DNA from: Anopheles merus
Taxonomy: Eukaryota > Arthropoda > Insecta > Diptera > Culicidae
Assembly (NCBI RefSeq): GCF_017562075.2
Contig: NW_024427764.1
Coordinates: 1-64,000 of the forward strand
Direction: 5' to 3'
Length of the DNA: 64,000 nt
The notes under the pieces are model-generated. The model saw only the letters and a program-made list of their open reading frames with translations, was not told the origin of the DNA and made no database searches. Position numbers and translations under genes: made by a program. This document shows positions 51,001 through 62,354 of the stretch, piece by piece. Every line of letters begins with the position of its first letter. Positions within the stretch are counted from its first letter, which is position 1.

Positions 51001-52674
51001 CAAATACACGAATGTGTGATGGTTTGATAAAAAGTGAAATAGGTTGATATATTATGTTATATTACTCAAAAAATACATACACCATACAACTTTCCTACTG
51101 TCTAAGAACTAAGACCATGGTAGGACCATGTCGGTCGTTTTGCCAAAGCAGAAAATACATAAGTATAATATAGTATCAAAATTTCGCCTGTAAGGATTGT
51201 ATGGCAATGATAATTATAACAATAAAAAATACACTGATAAATGTTATGGTTTTCACAGATATGGACGTATTATGTCAATTTATAACAAAAATCGGAAAGG
51301 CATTTAAATATTGTATGGGATTAACATCAAATAACAAATTTAAGTTACCTGCTTTGCAACAGAGTTTGTTGGATCTGTTACCGTATCTGTTTTATAGCTA
51401 ATTTATACAAATGATGAATTATTACTAATTTATACAACTAATTTATTATTTATTTTATGAACAGCCAAAATGAAATATCTTGTTTAGCCGAAGTAGCTAT
51501 AGCTATATCTGCAGCAAAATATATTTTATAAAAATGGTTATTATAATGTTATATCTTAGTATTTACTTTCTTTTGGCTAGTAAAACTGGAATGTGCTATA
51601 TTGTTCGCAAATTGTGAGTGAATTCCGTTAAGGTAGAGGTTTTGATTATATTTAAACGACCCTTGGCAATAAACAAATCTTACAATTTGGCCATCCGTTA
51701 GACGTACATTTCTGCATCAAGAAAGATCTGACCGTACTGCTTAAAACCTAAAAGACGAAAAACTTAAATTATGTTTTTTTTCAAAAGAATACATTTTCAC
51801 CAGACAAACTATGACAAAGAAAGCAAAAAACAAAAACACATACCCAAAAACCAAGAGCATATACTTTAGGATATTAAGACTAACAATACTGAAACAAAAA
51901 GAAAGTTAGGGAATTGAAGAACATTTTGAAAGAAACTACATGTTGTTTTGTTTGTAGATGTGTAGGACCAACCTTTTTTTAGTATCTTAGCAAAAGAAAA
52001 AAATAAATGACCAAACTGTTGAACAATCAGTGAATGGGATATCAAACACAAAGACGGTTTTAGTAATGAACTACCCAAAGAAGATGAATGTAGAGCGATA
52101 AAGGATAGCTGTTAGGCCGATTATATCCGAGAAGGTTCGAGATTGTTACAGAGATTGTTGTTTATAGCAGGGCTTAAGTTGAAATTTATTATTTATTTAG
52201 TTTATCATTTCTGCAGAATAGTAATCTATAGTAATAATTATTATTTACTAATTATCAATCACAAAATTACTATGACAAAATTAGAAAATTCTTTTGAGGG
52301 TTATACTTTTGTTGGTTTTTTTTAGATGAAATGAGCTTGAGATTAAGTAGCACAAGTATTTTTCATGCGTATCATCATCAACAATGACAATCAAAATATA
52401 AAAAAATTGGTGAAAATATGCAATTTATTTGGTATTAAGTTAACATATTCAATTTGTTATTTTATGATGTTCCTGGTATACGATTTATAGATGCCTATGT
52501 ATTGACTCTAAAACAAACACCATACCGTCTAATATCGATCGTTTGATTAAATTTTTCTGCATTGTCTCGTTGCCGTAGGGTTAACAGTGAAAATTATTTC
52601 CCCGAGTTTATCCAATAGAGTGGATCGTGTGGATTAAGTTTATTCGCACAAGCGTTTGATGGGTAAGTACTTAC
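48092..52674. other. Unassigned DNA
   Basis: AT-rich, with one GC-richer patch at 50285-50675 open on both strands (90 codons plus, 129 codons minus). Neither product is recognisable. An acceptor-like run on the minus strand at 49676-49697 leads to a short open stretch. Confidence 0.4.
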
Positions 52675-52834
52675 GACTGGGGCAACAGTGCGGCAAATGT
52701 GGGGATTTTCTAGCGATTTTGTTGGCAGGGTCGAATCCTTCACCATTGCTGGCGTAGAGGGTGTCGATGAATCGAGTAAATAATACTGGAATGAATCGCT
52801 CCCGGCGTTTGGGTGACGAAAGTTGTTTGTTTTA
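52675..52834 (-). CDS. Candidate internal minus-strand exon of 160 nt
   Basis: On the minus strand, a CTAAC branch-point-like motif and a long AG-free stretch precede CGACCAG. Then come one base plus 53 open codons, ending at the strong donor CAGTC|GTAAGTAC. The other two frames are closed. The peptide includes NFRHPNAGSDSFQYYLLD and STPSTPAMVKDSTLPTKS, rich in Ser/Thr/Pro like a linker or cytoplasmic tail. It ends in phase 0, so it cannot join directly to the 46-nt exon at 31716. The donor lies in the palindrome GTAAGTACTTAC, so strand is judged from the open frame. No family is recognised. Confidence 0.3.
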
Positions 52835-54467
52835 CTGGTCGATGTGGTGCCCGTCCAAAATTAAGTTAGCGAAATGAGATTTTCTTGCACATTGCCGTAG
52901 GTGATAGATTCGTTAATCTACCGAAGTGAGTTGAAGATAAGCCGGCTTAGCGTTTTTTCCAGTAATTTATTTAACCACACTGAACTGTATACTAAATACA
53001 TTGTAAAATGTGTATTACAATAAATGCACAAACTTTATGATTTTTATCATTAAAATATTAACACGAAGGATAATGAAAGGAGCCTAATAATAGATTTTGC
53101 ATCTACTAATGCGCAACGCGAAGAACCAAAAAACAGGAATTACACCTGCTAATATTGGCCAATATTGTACTAACATGATTTGATATCATTTGTTATTCCT
53201 CCATCAACTATTTCGGGAGGCCAGATATGTTATACATAACCTAAGTCAAGGGCATTTACATAATCTACGGTCTGGACTAACCAATTTAAATATCAGCGTA
53301 ATTTTGAAGAAGATATTATTGTTATTCATAATTTCAAAGTTATTAAATCTTGTAGAAGTAAAAGGAATGAAGTTATAGAGACAAATTTGTCAGCTTTTCT
53401 TCATAATACCTAAATAAATACAAGTAAAAGATGAGAAAAAAATTAGTATTACGGAAATATATGGATGCAATCTTGTAGAGAAATCTCCAAAAGCATCCGT
53501 TTTTGCAGTTGGTTGTTTCAAAACATAATCCTGACTTCTTTCGATGCAACTGAATGATTTATTAGGATTTTGCCAGAATGAAATTAGCTTACTCTTTTAA
53601 TGATCACATCACAAACACATTTGTAGTGCCTACAAAAATGAAATAGTTTCGAGGAATGCTCCTCAATGATTATAAATTGTAATTTTTTTTGTTGGATTTT
53701 AGTACTAATAGTATTAAAATCCAACAAGTAGGGTAGTATTAAAATCCAACTACTCTTCAACTAAATTTACAGATGCAGTTATGGATAGTTCCATAAAGGA
53801 ACTAATCTAAATTGACCAAATTTCCAAAGAAATTCATAATTTTACTGAGGGCATGCTTGATATTAGTGACGGCGAAATTTAAACATATCGAAAGCATGAG
53901 TTAAACATCACAGATAATGTGATTTTATTTAAGCCATCACTGCCCGGGTGTACAAAAACATGATACAAATGACATGAAATTTTATATTACACATAGGATA
54001 CAAAAGAAGAGGAAACTCATTGTTTTACTTTGCAATTCTTTAGATGTTGAAACACGTGATGTATGTAATTTCATAAACTGGGCAGATAAATTATCAAACA
54101 CAGAAATCATTTGAAAATCGTTGTTTTGGATTTATTCAACGAAAATCAATTCAATTCTTTTCTTTTTATTTTTATAGTTAGGAGTTAAGATTAAAGTTAT
54201 GTAGGGATAAGTTAGGTTAATTTTTATAAATAAAAACTGAATTACATATTGTGAATCGGTTGCAATATACACATATTCGTTAAATTTTGGTTGGATTCGT
54301 ATTGATGAGATGATTTGCTCAGTTTAACTTAACTTCTGATGACTTAGATATCATGTTTTAATGACACAATATTTTCGATGCCGTCTTCACCCAAAGCATT
54401 AAAAAGAAAGCTCTTACAGATTGTCAGGAAGCTCGTCGAGTCCATCCTAAAGAACAAAAAAATAGTA
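52835..54467. other. Unassigned DNA with an inverted repeat
   Basis: Holds the stem-loop at 53691. On the minus strand at 54446-54418 a strong acceptor (CTATTTTTTTGTTCTTTAG) and donor (AATCT|GTAAGAG) bound a 29-nt possible microexon. Confidence 0.35.
53691..53752. repeat. Inverted repeat plus a third copy of one arm
   Basis: gttggattttagtac and gtattaaaatccaac pair at 14 of 15 positions around a 5-nt loop (53691-53725). The arm tagtattaaaatccaacta then recurs at about 53734-53752. Confidence 0.85.
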
Positions 54468-54790
54468 CAGTGGAACCCCTCATAACCACTACCCCTTATA
54501 CCCCTCTTAGCGAGTAAAATTTCGCATAAAGAACAATTTTATTTTTGGTTCCGATAAGAAATGGTGATCATATCATAAATATTTAGCTTTTTCCAAAAGA
54601 AGCAGGTAGAAGTGTGGAGAAACGTGTGAGTGTAAAAATGTAACCCTTTTTAACGAGTAAAATCTCGCATAAAGAGCAATTTCATTATTGGTTCCGATAA
54701 GAAATCGTGATCATATCGAGAGTTTAAATACTAAGAATCGTTCAAGTTATTTCCAAAAGAGGCAGATATAAGTGTGGTGAAAAGTATAAG
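54468..54790 (+). mobile_element. pogo-like end with an internal tandem duplication
   Basis: After TA, the sequence CAGTGGAACCCCTCATAACC resembles a pogo/Tigger terminus. Two ~120-140-bp units follow (from 54511 and from 54654), each starting CGAGTAAAAT and sharing TTGGTTCCGATAAGAAAT and TTTCCAAAAGA. The opposite terminal repeat is not visible. Confidence 0.45.
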
Positions 54791-55223
54791 GGAGGTGGCA
54801 CATTAACACCCACTGCCAGCCCATAACTCAGGAAGTCATACAAAAATCTTAAAACCCGGGGCGGGTCGTGAGATATCGAATAAAGTTTTGCTGTGTATTT
54901 TGAAACTTCATATTTTTGGCTCGTTCCATGAGTTAATTATAATATATTAGACATTTTCAGGTTCAACAAAGAAACCTTGTATTAAACAAAAACAGAACGG
55001 TATTTATCTGTTTAATCATATATCGCTACTGTAAGATTGTGCCCCACATTAGATAGTTATAACTCACAATTCGAGTTTTCTATGGGAGCATCAATTAGCA
55101 CAGTTATCATATTCATCGGAGAGCGCTAATAATTGTCAAGCAAGAGCTACCCGCCAAGGACTCTATTCAAATTTGCTAGCAAGGTCATATAAAGATGTAG
55201 AATTAAGTTTTAGTTCCAAAATC
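54791..55223. other. Unassigned AT-rich DNA
   Basis: No gene or repeat recognised. Confidence 0.45.
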
Positions 55224-55233
55224 TGTGCTGTCA

Positions 55234-55289
55234 CTTTTTACTTTTACTTATTTTTATAGAGACTTTGAGGTCTAGCTCATTCGCCTCTT
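55234..55289 (-). mobile_element. Tiny retroposed unit, copy 2 (~56 bp)
   Basis: A 56-bp insert flanked by the perfect 10-bp duplication tgtgctgtca at 55224-55233 and 55290-55299. It has the same outer end as copy 1 (AAGAGGCGAATG on the minus strand) and a tail with AAGTAAAAGTAAAAAG. Two unrelated target duplications show two separate insertion events. Confidence 0.6.
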
Positions 55290-55428
55290 TGTGCTGTCAA
55301 TTGAATTCTGCATGTATTTCTTGGGGTACTTATTACAAAGTGCTGTGCTCCGCTAGCGATGTTTACATTTTTGGGTTTGTACTATGGCTTAATTTCCACT
55401 CTTTGACCCCATGATTTTGCATAACTAA

Positions 55429-55488
55429 CCACGTAGATGGCGCTACTGTGAAGTGGGGAGTAGTTGTGTCATTGCCTCGAGATGGCGC
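55429..55488 (+). promoter_or_regulatory. Pair of CTCF-like motifs
   Basis: CCACGTAGATGGCGCTA (55429-55445) and CCTCGAGATGGCGC (55475-55488) contain AGATGGCGC in the same orientation 46 bp apart. The second fits the known CTCF consensus at nearly every position; the first fits with one extra base. CTCF is known from mosquitoes. Binding here is inferred. Confidence 0.35.
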
Positions 55489-57299
55489 TGCTATTGATTC
55501 ATGGCTTAACTACGGTGTAAATCAAATTGCCTATATTTTGGTGCATTTCAATCTTAAACAACTACTTTTGACCAAAAATGTATTCTTTTCGCATGAATTT
55601 ATGCGTATTATCGAGCGAATTAAGCGGAGCAAGCTTATTAAAAAGGTGCGGATTATTGAGCGTATACTGTATATCTAACTTTTTTTGCAAAATTCATGTA
55701 AATTATCACTTCTTTTCAGCTTAAAAAAAATCGATGTTTTTTTAAGCGCCTGAACGTGCGCAATGCGCATTACATGCGCGAACCACTGTTTTGATGCTGC
55801 ACACTGAGAGGCCAGACGGACGTAGAATTCTACGTTTTAATCTGAAATATTTCCTTTAATTCACAATTGTTCTAAATTGATTAAACGTTTTAAAATTTTG
55901 CAGTTAAAACGGTTTCCATTGCTACCAATGTATTTTTCCTTCATAGTAAATTGTTTACAAGGTGAATAACATTTTGCGTAACGCTAGATGAAACACTACA
56001 TGGTCGGATTCTTTGTAATTTGAGCAGCAAGACCCTAACTGACCAGAACTACATTGTTCATCTTAAAATGTATGTTAGGTTGCTAGCTTTGGAATGGTTT
56101 AGCCCAGCAATCGGCACAGTACGGCTCTTTGCTGTCAAGGTGGCGACTCTTTGCCGTTCGTATATTTCAAGGGACTTTTAAACATCTTTACTCTTGGGTT
56201 ATCTATTCGGCTCTTCACGTAGAACTCTACGATCATTTTTATAGAATTTTGCTCTTTTGGTTGCAAATTTTGTCGACCTCTGATCTAGACCTCTATAAGA
56301 CTTCATCTCTTTTTTTAAGTCACCGGGTCAATTTGGCACACAGCAACAGATTTTATTGTTGCTGAAGCGCATGACTTATCTTAAATATTAATAAAGAATT
56401 TCGGCAGTAGTATTGGATCGATTAAAATGTAAATTAAAATAAAAGGAAATATAAGTTTTAATGCAGCATTGATGGTAAGTTGCTGTGCAGTAAGTGTAAT
56501 ATCCCTTCCATACAATTTCATTATGATAAGGGGTTGACTACATGCTTAATGAACATGAGTTACAGTTAAAATACAGCCTAGAGGCGTGAGTGTAAACAAA
56601 TGAATGAAGTAATTAAGTGATGTTGAAACTTTTTCACAAACTTTACTTGATAGCGATAAAGGACTGTGTCTACCCGAGAGCTCGAGACTTGCTAGCGATG
56701 CAGGAAACACACATATCGCCAGGTGGACCTCATTCGACTCGTGCACTTAATGGAAAATGAATCAATTTGCCGACAAATAATTCAATTACTGTGGATGAAT
56801 TTCAAACCATGAGACAAAATTGAAATTGAATGATGTACGATTTTGATGGTCCTGTGCATGATACATGTCGTTGTGCGTGCATTGTCATGTAAGCCATACA
56901 TTATTGCATTTTATTTTATGTTTCAATCCAGATATTTCATTGTTCAACTATTTTGTATTATTAAAAAAAATTGTTATCGTGCCATCAAAATATAAGAATA
57001 AGTAGATGTTAAGACGTTTTGTTTGTATTAAGTTTATACAAAACGCACATCAATGATTTAATATCTATAATCAAACCATTAGTCAGTAAAGAAATATCAA
57101 TAGTAAACAGACATGATACAAATTTAACGAATCAGAGCGTAATAGTCATCGTTTACAGTCATCTTCAATACTCATAGGATTAAAACCAAGTCATGTTTAT
57201 TTTAAAATAAAGCACCTATTTCAATGAAACAGGCCACTGTCTACCTTTTTAAGCTAAAACAAGATCGAACTTTAATGCACTATTCTTTGACCTTACTTT
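55489..57299. other. Unassigned DNA
   Basis: Apart from the weak hAT-like pair at 56104-56283, nothing is recognised. A direct repeat, tttaatgcacta, appears at 57271 and near the SINE target at 57298. Confidence 0.4.
56104..56283. mobile_element. Possible short hAT-like MITE
   Basis: CAGCAATCGGCACAGTACGG on the left and TTTTGTCGACCTCTG on the right (reverse complement CAGAGGTCGACAAAA) give a weak inverted repeat 180 bp apart. The flanking 8-mers agree at only five positions. It could be an old copy or a chance pairing. Confidence 0.25.
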
Positions 57300-57312
57300 A
57301 ATGCACTAGGGC

Positions 57313-57518
57313 TTCTTCTTCTTTGGCACAACAACCGCTGACGGTCAAGGCCTGCCAAGTACCCACTAGTGAAGAGAGCTTGGTTTTCAGTGACTTATTG
57401 TTACCATAGTAGGATAGTCAGTCCTACGTATGGGGGCACGGTCTATTCGGGACTTGAACCCATGACGGGCATGTTGTTACGTCGTACGAGTTGACGACTG
57501 TACCACCAGACCGGCCCA
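57313..57518 (-). mobile_element. SINE-A copy 7, inserted at a hAT junction
   Basis: A full-length minus-strand copy. A perfect 13-bp duplication, aatgcactagggc, lies at 57300-57312 and 57519-57531. The duplicated sequence comprises the hAT target duplication cactaggg plus the first base of the hAT element, so the SINE arrived after the hAT and landed on its left boundary. Confidence 0.85.
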
Positions 57519-57530
57519 AATGCACTAGGG

Positions 57531-59124
57531 CAGTGGTCGGCAAAGTCCGGCCCGCGGGCGAAATGCGGCCCGCCACAACATTCAATCCGGCCCGCGAAAG
57601 GATTTGACTGATTTTGAAAGATGGGAAGAAACGATTCATACACAAATTGCTAAAGATCTTTTAGTATACCATATTAAACCATCGTACTTTTTCAACTTTT
57701 AATTAAAGTACTATGGAATGACGGACCGTTCAGTATGTTCGAGCTCGAGATTAATATCCCGGTAACTTTTGCATGATAATGTAAAAAACTTTAAAACTTT
57801 AAAGTGCAGTTTGTCCCTTGAGCTTTGTGACTTGTCGGAGCTGGTTTTAATTAAACTCTACAAGTTTCAATCAGCCATGGTTTGTGGTTTGATTAGCACC
57901 GCCACCGTGTACCTGATAGCAACTGTGACGAAAATATGCCATTTTCGGCTGGCTGTAGAAAAAAACTACGAAAGATAATTTTATCTGTTGAAAGGGAATT
58001 ATTTCAGATTACTTGCACAAATAAGTTAAAGACTTTGCGAATGGCCTTTCGTCAGTTATTAGGAATTTTTACCATGGTGGACGGAGACATGCATGATTTA
58101 AGTTCTACCTTCGATTTTCATCAATTTCTCCTAAATTTTTGCTACAAAATTGTTCGAGTAGAGTTTTTGCACCACGTTGGTGTAGAAAAAAATCCATGGG
58201 ACACAGATGACGGATGTTGGACCAGTTTGCGGACTAGGGTGTTATATCGAAATTCTGTCGAAATTCACCTGAAATGATTGCATTAAGTTTTCGCGTAATT
58301 TTTGCCACTGCGCCAGTGGATGCGATTTCTAATTACTGATCTGTTTATTTATGTTTCCCAGCTATTATTTTACTGTTTGGTGGGTTGCATCGATATTCCG
58401 GTCCAGCTAATGCAGTAATGTAGGTACTTGTCCCTCTGTCTTCATTTCAGCTTCTTTTGGAATCTCAAAAATGAACCTGGGCTTTCTTTCGATGCTTTCA
58501 TTATTGCCTTATAGTTCCAAGATGTTGGCGATCAAAATGGAAAAACGGGTATACACGACGTCCGCAAACTTCCGCACGGAGTCCATTTTGGACGCTATGG
58601 GGTGCCATTCTTTGATCGCACATGCTTTTCATTCACTTTTTTGGCCATGGTTAGAGGTCGACTGATAGAGGTGTCAAATTTCGTCTGCTAACTAATGGGA
58701 AACTACTGCTCAAAGTGTAATTAACGTTTTGTTAGTGCGGGTTAAGATAAACCCATAAAAAATCGACAATTGTTGTCCATTTTTTAATGCAACCGTTATG
58801 TAATATTAACATTATTTTAACACCACAATAAGACTATCGAAATGAAGGTCGCATACTAAATTTTATGATTTATATTTTTGTATATCAAAAAATTGTTTAT
58901 AAGTAGGTTATATCAATTTTGAACCATGCTTGGATGACACAATTATAGGAAAACAGCAATAATACCAATCACATTGCTTGATATCATTAACCAATTATTT
59001 TGTTTTTAAAATTTTATAATGTAATAATTAAATCACAATAATAGAAAAATCGCATTCTTCGGTCCCGCTGCTTTAGATCATTTACAAAATGAGGCCCGTT
59101 GCCTCAAAAGTTTGCCGACCGCTG
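57531..59124. mobile_element. 1594-bp hAT-like element with intact ends
   Basis: Starts CAGTGGTCGGCAAAGTCCGG; the reverse complement of the right end reads CAGCGGTCGGCAAACTTTTG (17 bp with two mismatches). A perfect 8-bp duplication, cactaggg, is at 57523-57530 and 59125-59132. CGGCCCGC repeats follow the left end. Internal frames of 113 (57936-58277) and 64 (58471-58665) codons show no zinc finger, catalytic or dimerisation features of hAT transposases that I can recognise. A good acceptor (GTCTTCATTTCAG) at 58437-58449 precedes the second frame. Confidence 0.8.
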
Positions 59125-59281
59125 CACTAGGGCATTGAATGTTACATATTCTTCATGCCATGGTAAAGTAAAAAAAAATTTTTTTTAAAAAGATAATACA
59201 TATTATTGATATCGTACTCGGTATGCGTTGGTCTAAACGGGCCATTTATTTAAAGATGTGTATGCTCGCCGGATGTGTTGA

Positions 59282-59618
<337 letters not shown>

Positions 59619-61599
59619 CACTACTCGACATGAAGGTAATTTTTTTTCGTTGCATCAGCTGCTGGAAATTTGAAAAAATAATTTTTGGTGAGCTGCCGAT
59701 ACTAACTAAATTATAAACAGGTTTTCTTTCACACTTTCCCTACTTCCAGCCAACTGAAACATCTCATCACAGATTTGTTATCTATACCTTTGTGATTATA
59801 GAGTATAGTTGTGAATAATATGTCTTAGCTTAATTTTTTAGTTTAGTAATACTATTGTCTCTTCATGAGCTACAGTTTTGAAATGAAAATTGTTAGCAGT
59901 CGTTGAAAAAAACAACGGAATTTGGTAGCCATCCACAACATTCCATTGTGGAGTTGTTGAAAAAGGAGAATACTGCTTGCGGCGAATAGTGGGCCCGATT
60001 TTTTGGCGTGAGAAACCGGTATCGAATTGTGACGAAAACATGTGCTGAAACGATTCGTATCGGCATGGAAGGTGACTACGAGTTGTAAGCTACACTGGCG
60101 GTCGCACTCGCTTCAAGGGATACTGTTTACATCGTAATAACCGATTCGCATTTACTTTCGTACGCATGTTTGGGTGTGTCCGTTTTGTTTTTGTTTTGGA
60201 ATTTCATGTGTTGCAACCACAGCAGAACAGCACCTTATGATATGATACTGATCTGTTAAAGGCTATATGTTCAAAGAACAGCTACTAAACTGAGAATGAG
60301 TTTTCGAGCAAGTATAAATAATTTTAAAAGTCTCGATTTATGTAAAACCATTGTTTGCTCTTACTTTTAACTCATACATAGTGAATCATAAATCTCATAA
60401 ATCATAAATTAGTATTGTTAGTATTATTATTCTTTATATAATTATTAGCAGTGAGCGAGGCGCATCAATATAAGCGAGGATGTTAAATGTTTACGTTACG
60501 ATTTTAAAGGAGTAAACAGTACAGTTAATATAGGTAGCAAAGGAGTAATTGTTGTTATCTACGACGTGATTAAGGTGGTTTTGGTATTGTAATCCTGTAC
60601 AGTCTCACCGTGTGAGGCAGATGAAATAAAGCATATGAGCTATTTTGACTTTGATTTGTGATGTAAACAGATTCCTGCAAACATAAAGTTACGATCAGAA
60701 AGTAGGTTATTTTTTGTTCGAGTTTACTGTAACGATCGTATGTAAAAAAATATACATATACATATACATATACAAAGATATAGCACAATAATAATATTTT
60801 GTTTTCCTAAAGTATGTGGATGCTTTGTTTAAAAACGTCAGTAGTTTTTTTTTCAATCAGTTTCAGTTTCAATCAGTTTTCAATCAGCAAAACATTCAGT
60901 TGTTGCACTGTTTATACGATACTGTCAGATGAAAAGAGAAATTTATCCATTACCTCATACGTACGTTTCTGCAACGAATTAGTGATTGTATAATCATCAT
61001 CGTGGTAGTTTTTTTTTTATCATCATCCAAGTGGATGTGAAACAACATAAGCAGATAGATCCGTTGAACATAGTGAACATAAACCATGAACCTGTTCTGG
61101 ACTGGTACATCTTATTTTTAAAATGTTTTTGATTTTTTGTTTGATTTGTATTGTGATTGAACATGATTGTAATCATTATCATTGCTTGTAAGGTGCATAC
61201 GACTTGTTGCATTGTTGTGGCATTAGTTTAAAATTCTTTCATATTTGACACAGAAAAGATGGAAAAATAATAATCATATTTTAGATTGAAATAATCGAAA
61301 TTAAATGCAAAATATCACATTTTTACAATTATTGCTGCATTTTTATTAAGTTCAGTTGTTACTCAACGTCTGTTTCCTTCTGTCAAATGCCTTAACATTA
61401 TTCAAGTTTATCAAAAATCATATCAGTATGTGCTAACAACACAAATGGTTCCCTTTTACAGCAGCCACATGGCTGTAAACAAGAATTACTTCCTGCAAAT
61501 GCCACTGTGGATTGTATTGCCAGCTAATGTGGCAGGAATTTGTCAACGGAATTTAAATATTTTTCGTATCGATTTAAAGCAACCGATAGGCAAATTATC
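59619..61599. other. Unassigned intergenic DNA upstream of the right-end gene
   Basis: AT-rich, with a short ATACAT repeat and a small duplication (caatcagttt three times at 60855-60890). No coding signal. It could hold distal regulatory sequence for the right-end gene. Confidence 0.4.
60748..60775. repeat. Short (ATACAT)n repeat
   Basis: Three to four units of atacat following an A run. Confidence 0.8.
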
Positions 61600-62300
61600 A
61601 GCCTCAATGTCAGCGAGTCTGCCTCGCGATGGGCAATAAAGCGACTCTCCCTCCATTAGACGGTTCCATCAGCTTCAATAAACAAACCCAGCAAAACGAG
61701 CCAAGCCGTCCCAGGCATTTTGAATAGTGACTTTTAGTTTGGCCGCTGGCGGTGCGTGGGGCTAGAAGAACGTGCTTGTACGTGTATGAGTGTGCGTGTT
61801 TTGTGTTTAGCGTCTGTTTATGAAGTGCGTTAGCGAGGTACGATCGATCGATCAAGGGTCGCGGTGTCTTTTCGCTGATCCATGATCACATCTGATGACG
61901 CGTATGCCACCACAGCCGCCACAGGAAGGAAGGAGATCGCAATAGCACTCTCACGTCGCCAAAGAGCTGTTGCGGATCGAAAGACTTGGCCGTCGGGTGT
62001 AGCGACGAACCTGCTCGGATCGACGGTGCGGGAATTTGACGTTGCTGAAAAGTGCCGACTGGCACGGCGTACGATCGAGGGTTGGGGCAGCTTACGTGCG
62101 CGCTCTTACGGCGCGTGCACGGTGGACATTAACCGGACGGGACCACTCGGAGGCCCACAGTCGCACGTCGTGAGTGCCATCGGTAGCATCTCGCGCGAAG
62201 AGAAACGCAGCTCATCTCGGACAGTGTAGAGTTTTAAGTTGTTGTGTTTGTATAGCCGTACGTGATAATAGTGCGTCGTTCGTGGCTGGTGTAAAGGGTT
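61600..62300 (+). promoter_or_regulatory. GC- and CpG-richer leader/promoter region of the right-end gene
   Basis: Base composition rises clearly here compared with the AT-rich DNA to the left, and CpG dinucleotides become frequent up to the start codon. An open frame of 115 codons at 61882-62229 lies wholly inside and ends about 115 bp before the coding start. It has no recognisable domain and is low in hydrophobic residues, so I read it as leader sequence and not as a gene. No convincing TATA box is placed at a sensible distance. Confidence 0.35.
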
Positions 62301-62354
62301 ATGAACATTCATTCACTCGGTGACACGATCAGTGAATCTCATTATGCGCGATAA
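62301..62354 (+). promoter_or_regulatory. Short upstream ORF overlapping the main start codon
   Basis: An ATG at 62301 opens a 17-codon frame (MNIHSLGDTISESHYAR) that stops at TAA 62352-62354. It overlaps the main start at 62344 in a different frame. Ribosomes starting here would pass the main ATG, so it would be expected to reduce translation of the secreted protein if it lies in the mature 5' leader. That the leader includes 62301 is inferred, since no transcription start can be read with certainty. Confidence 0.45.
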
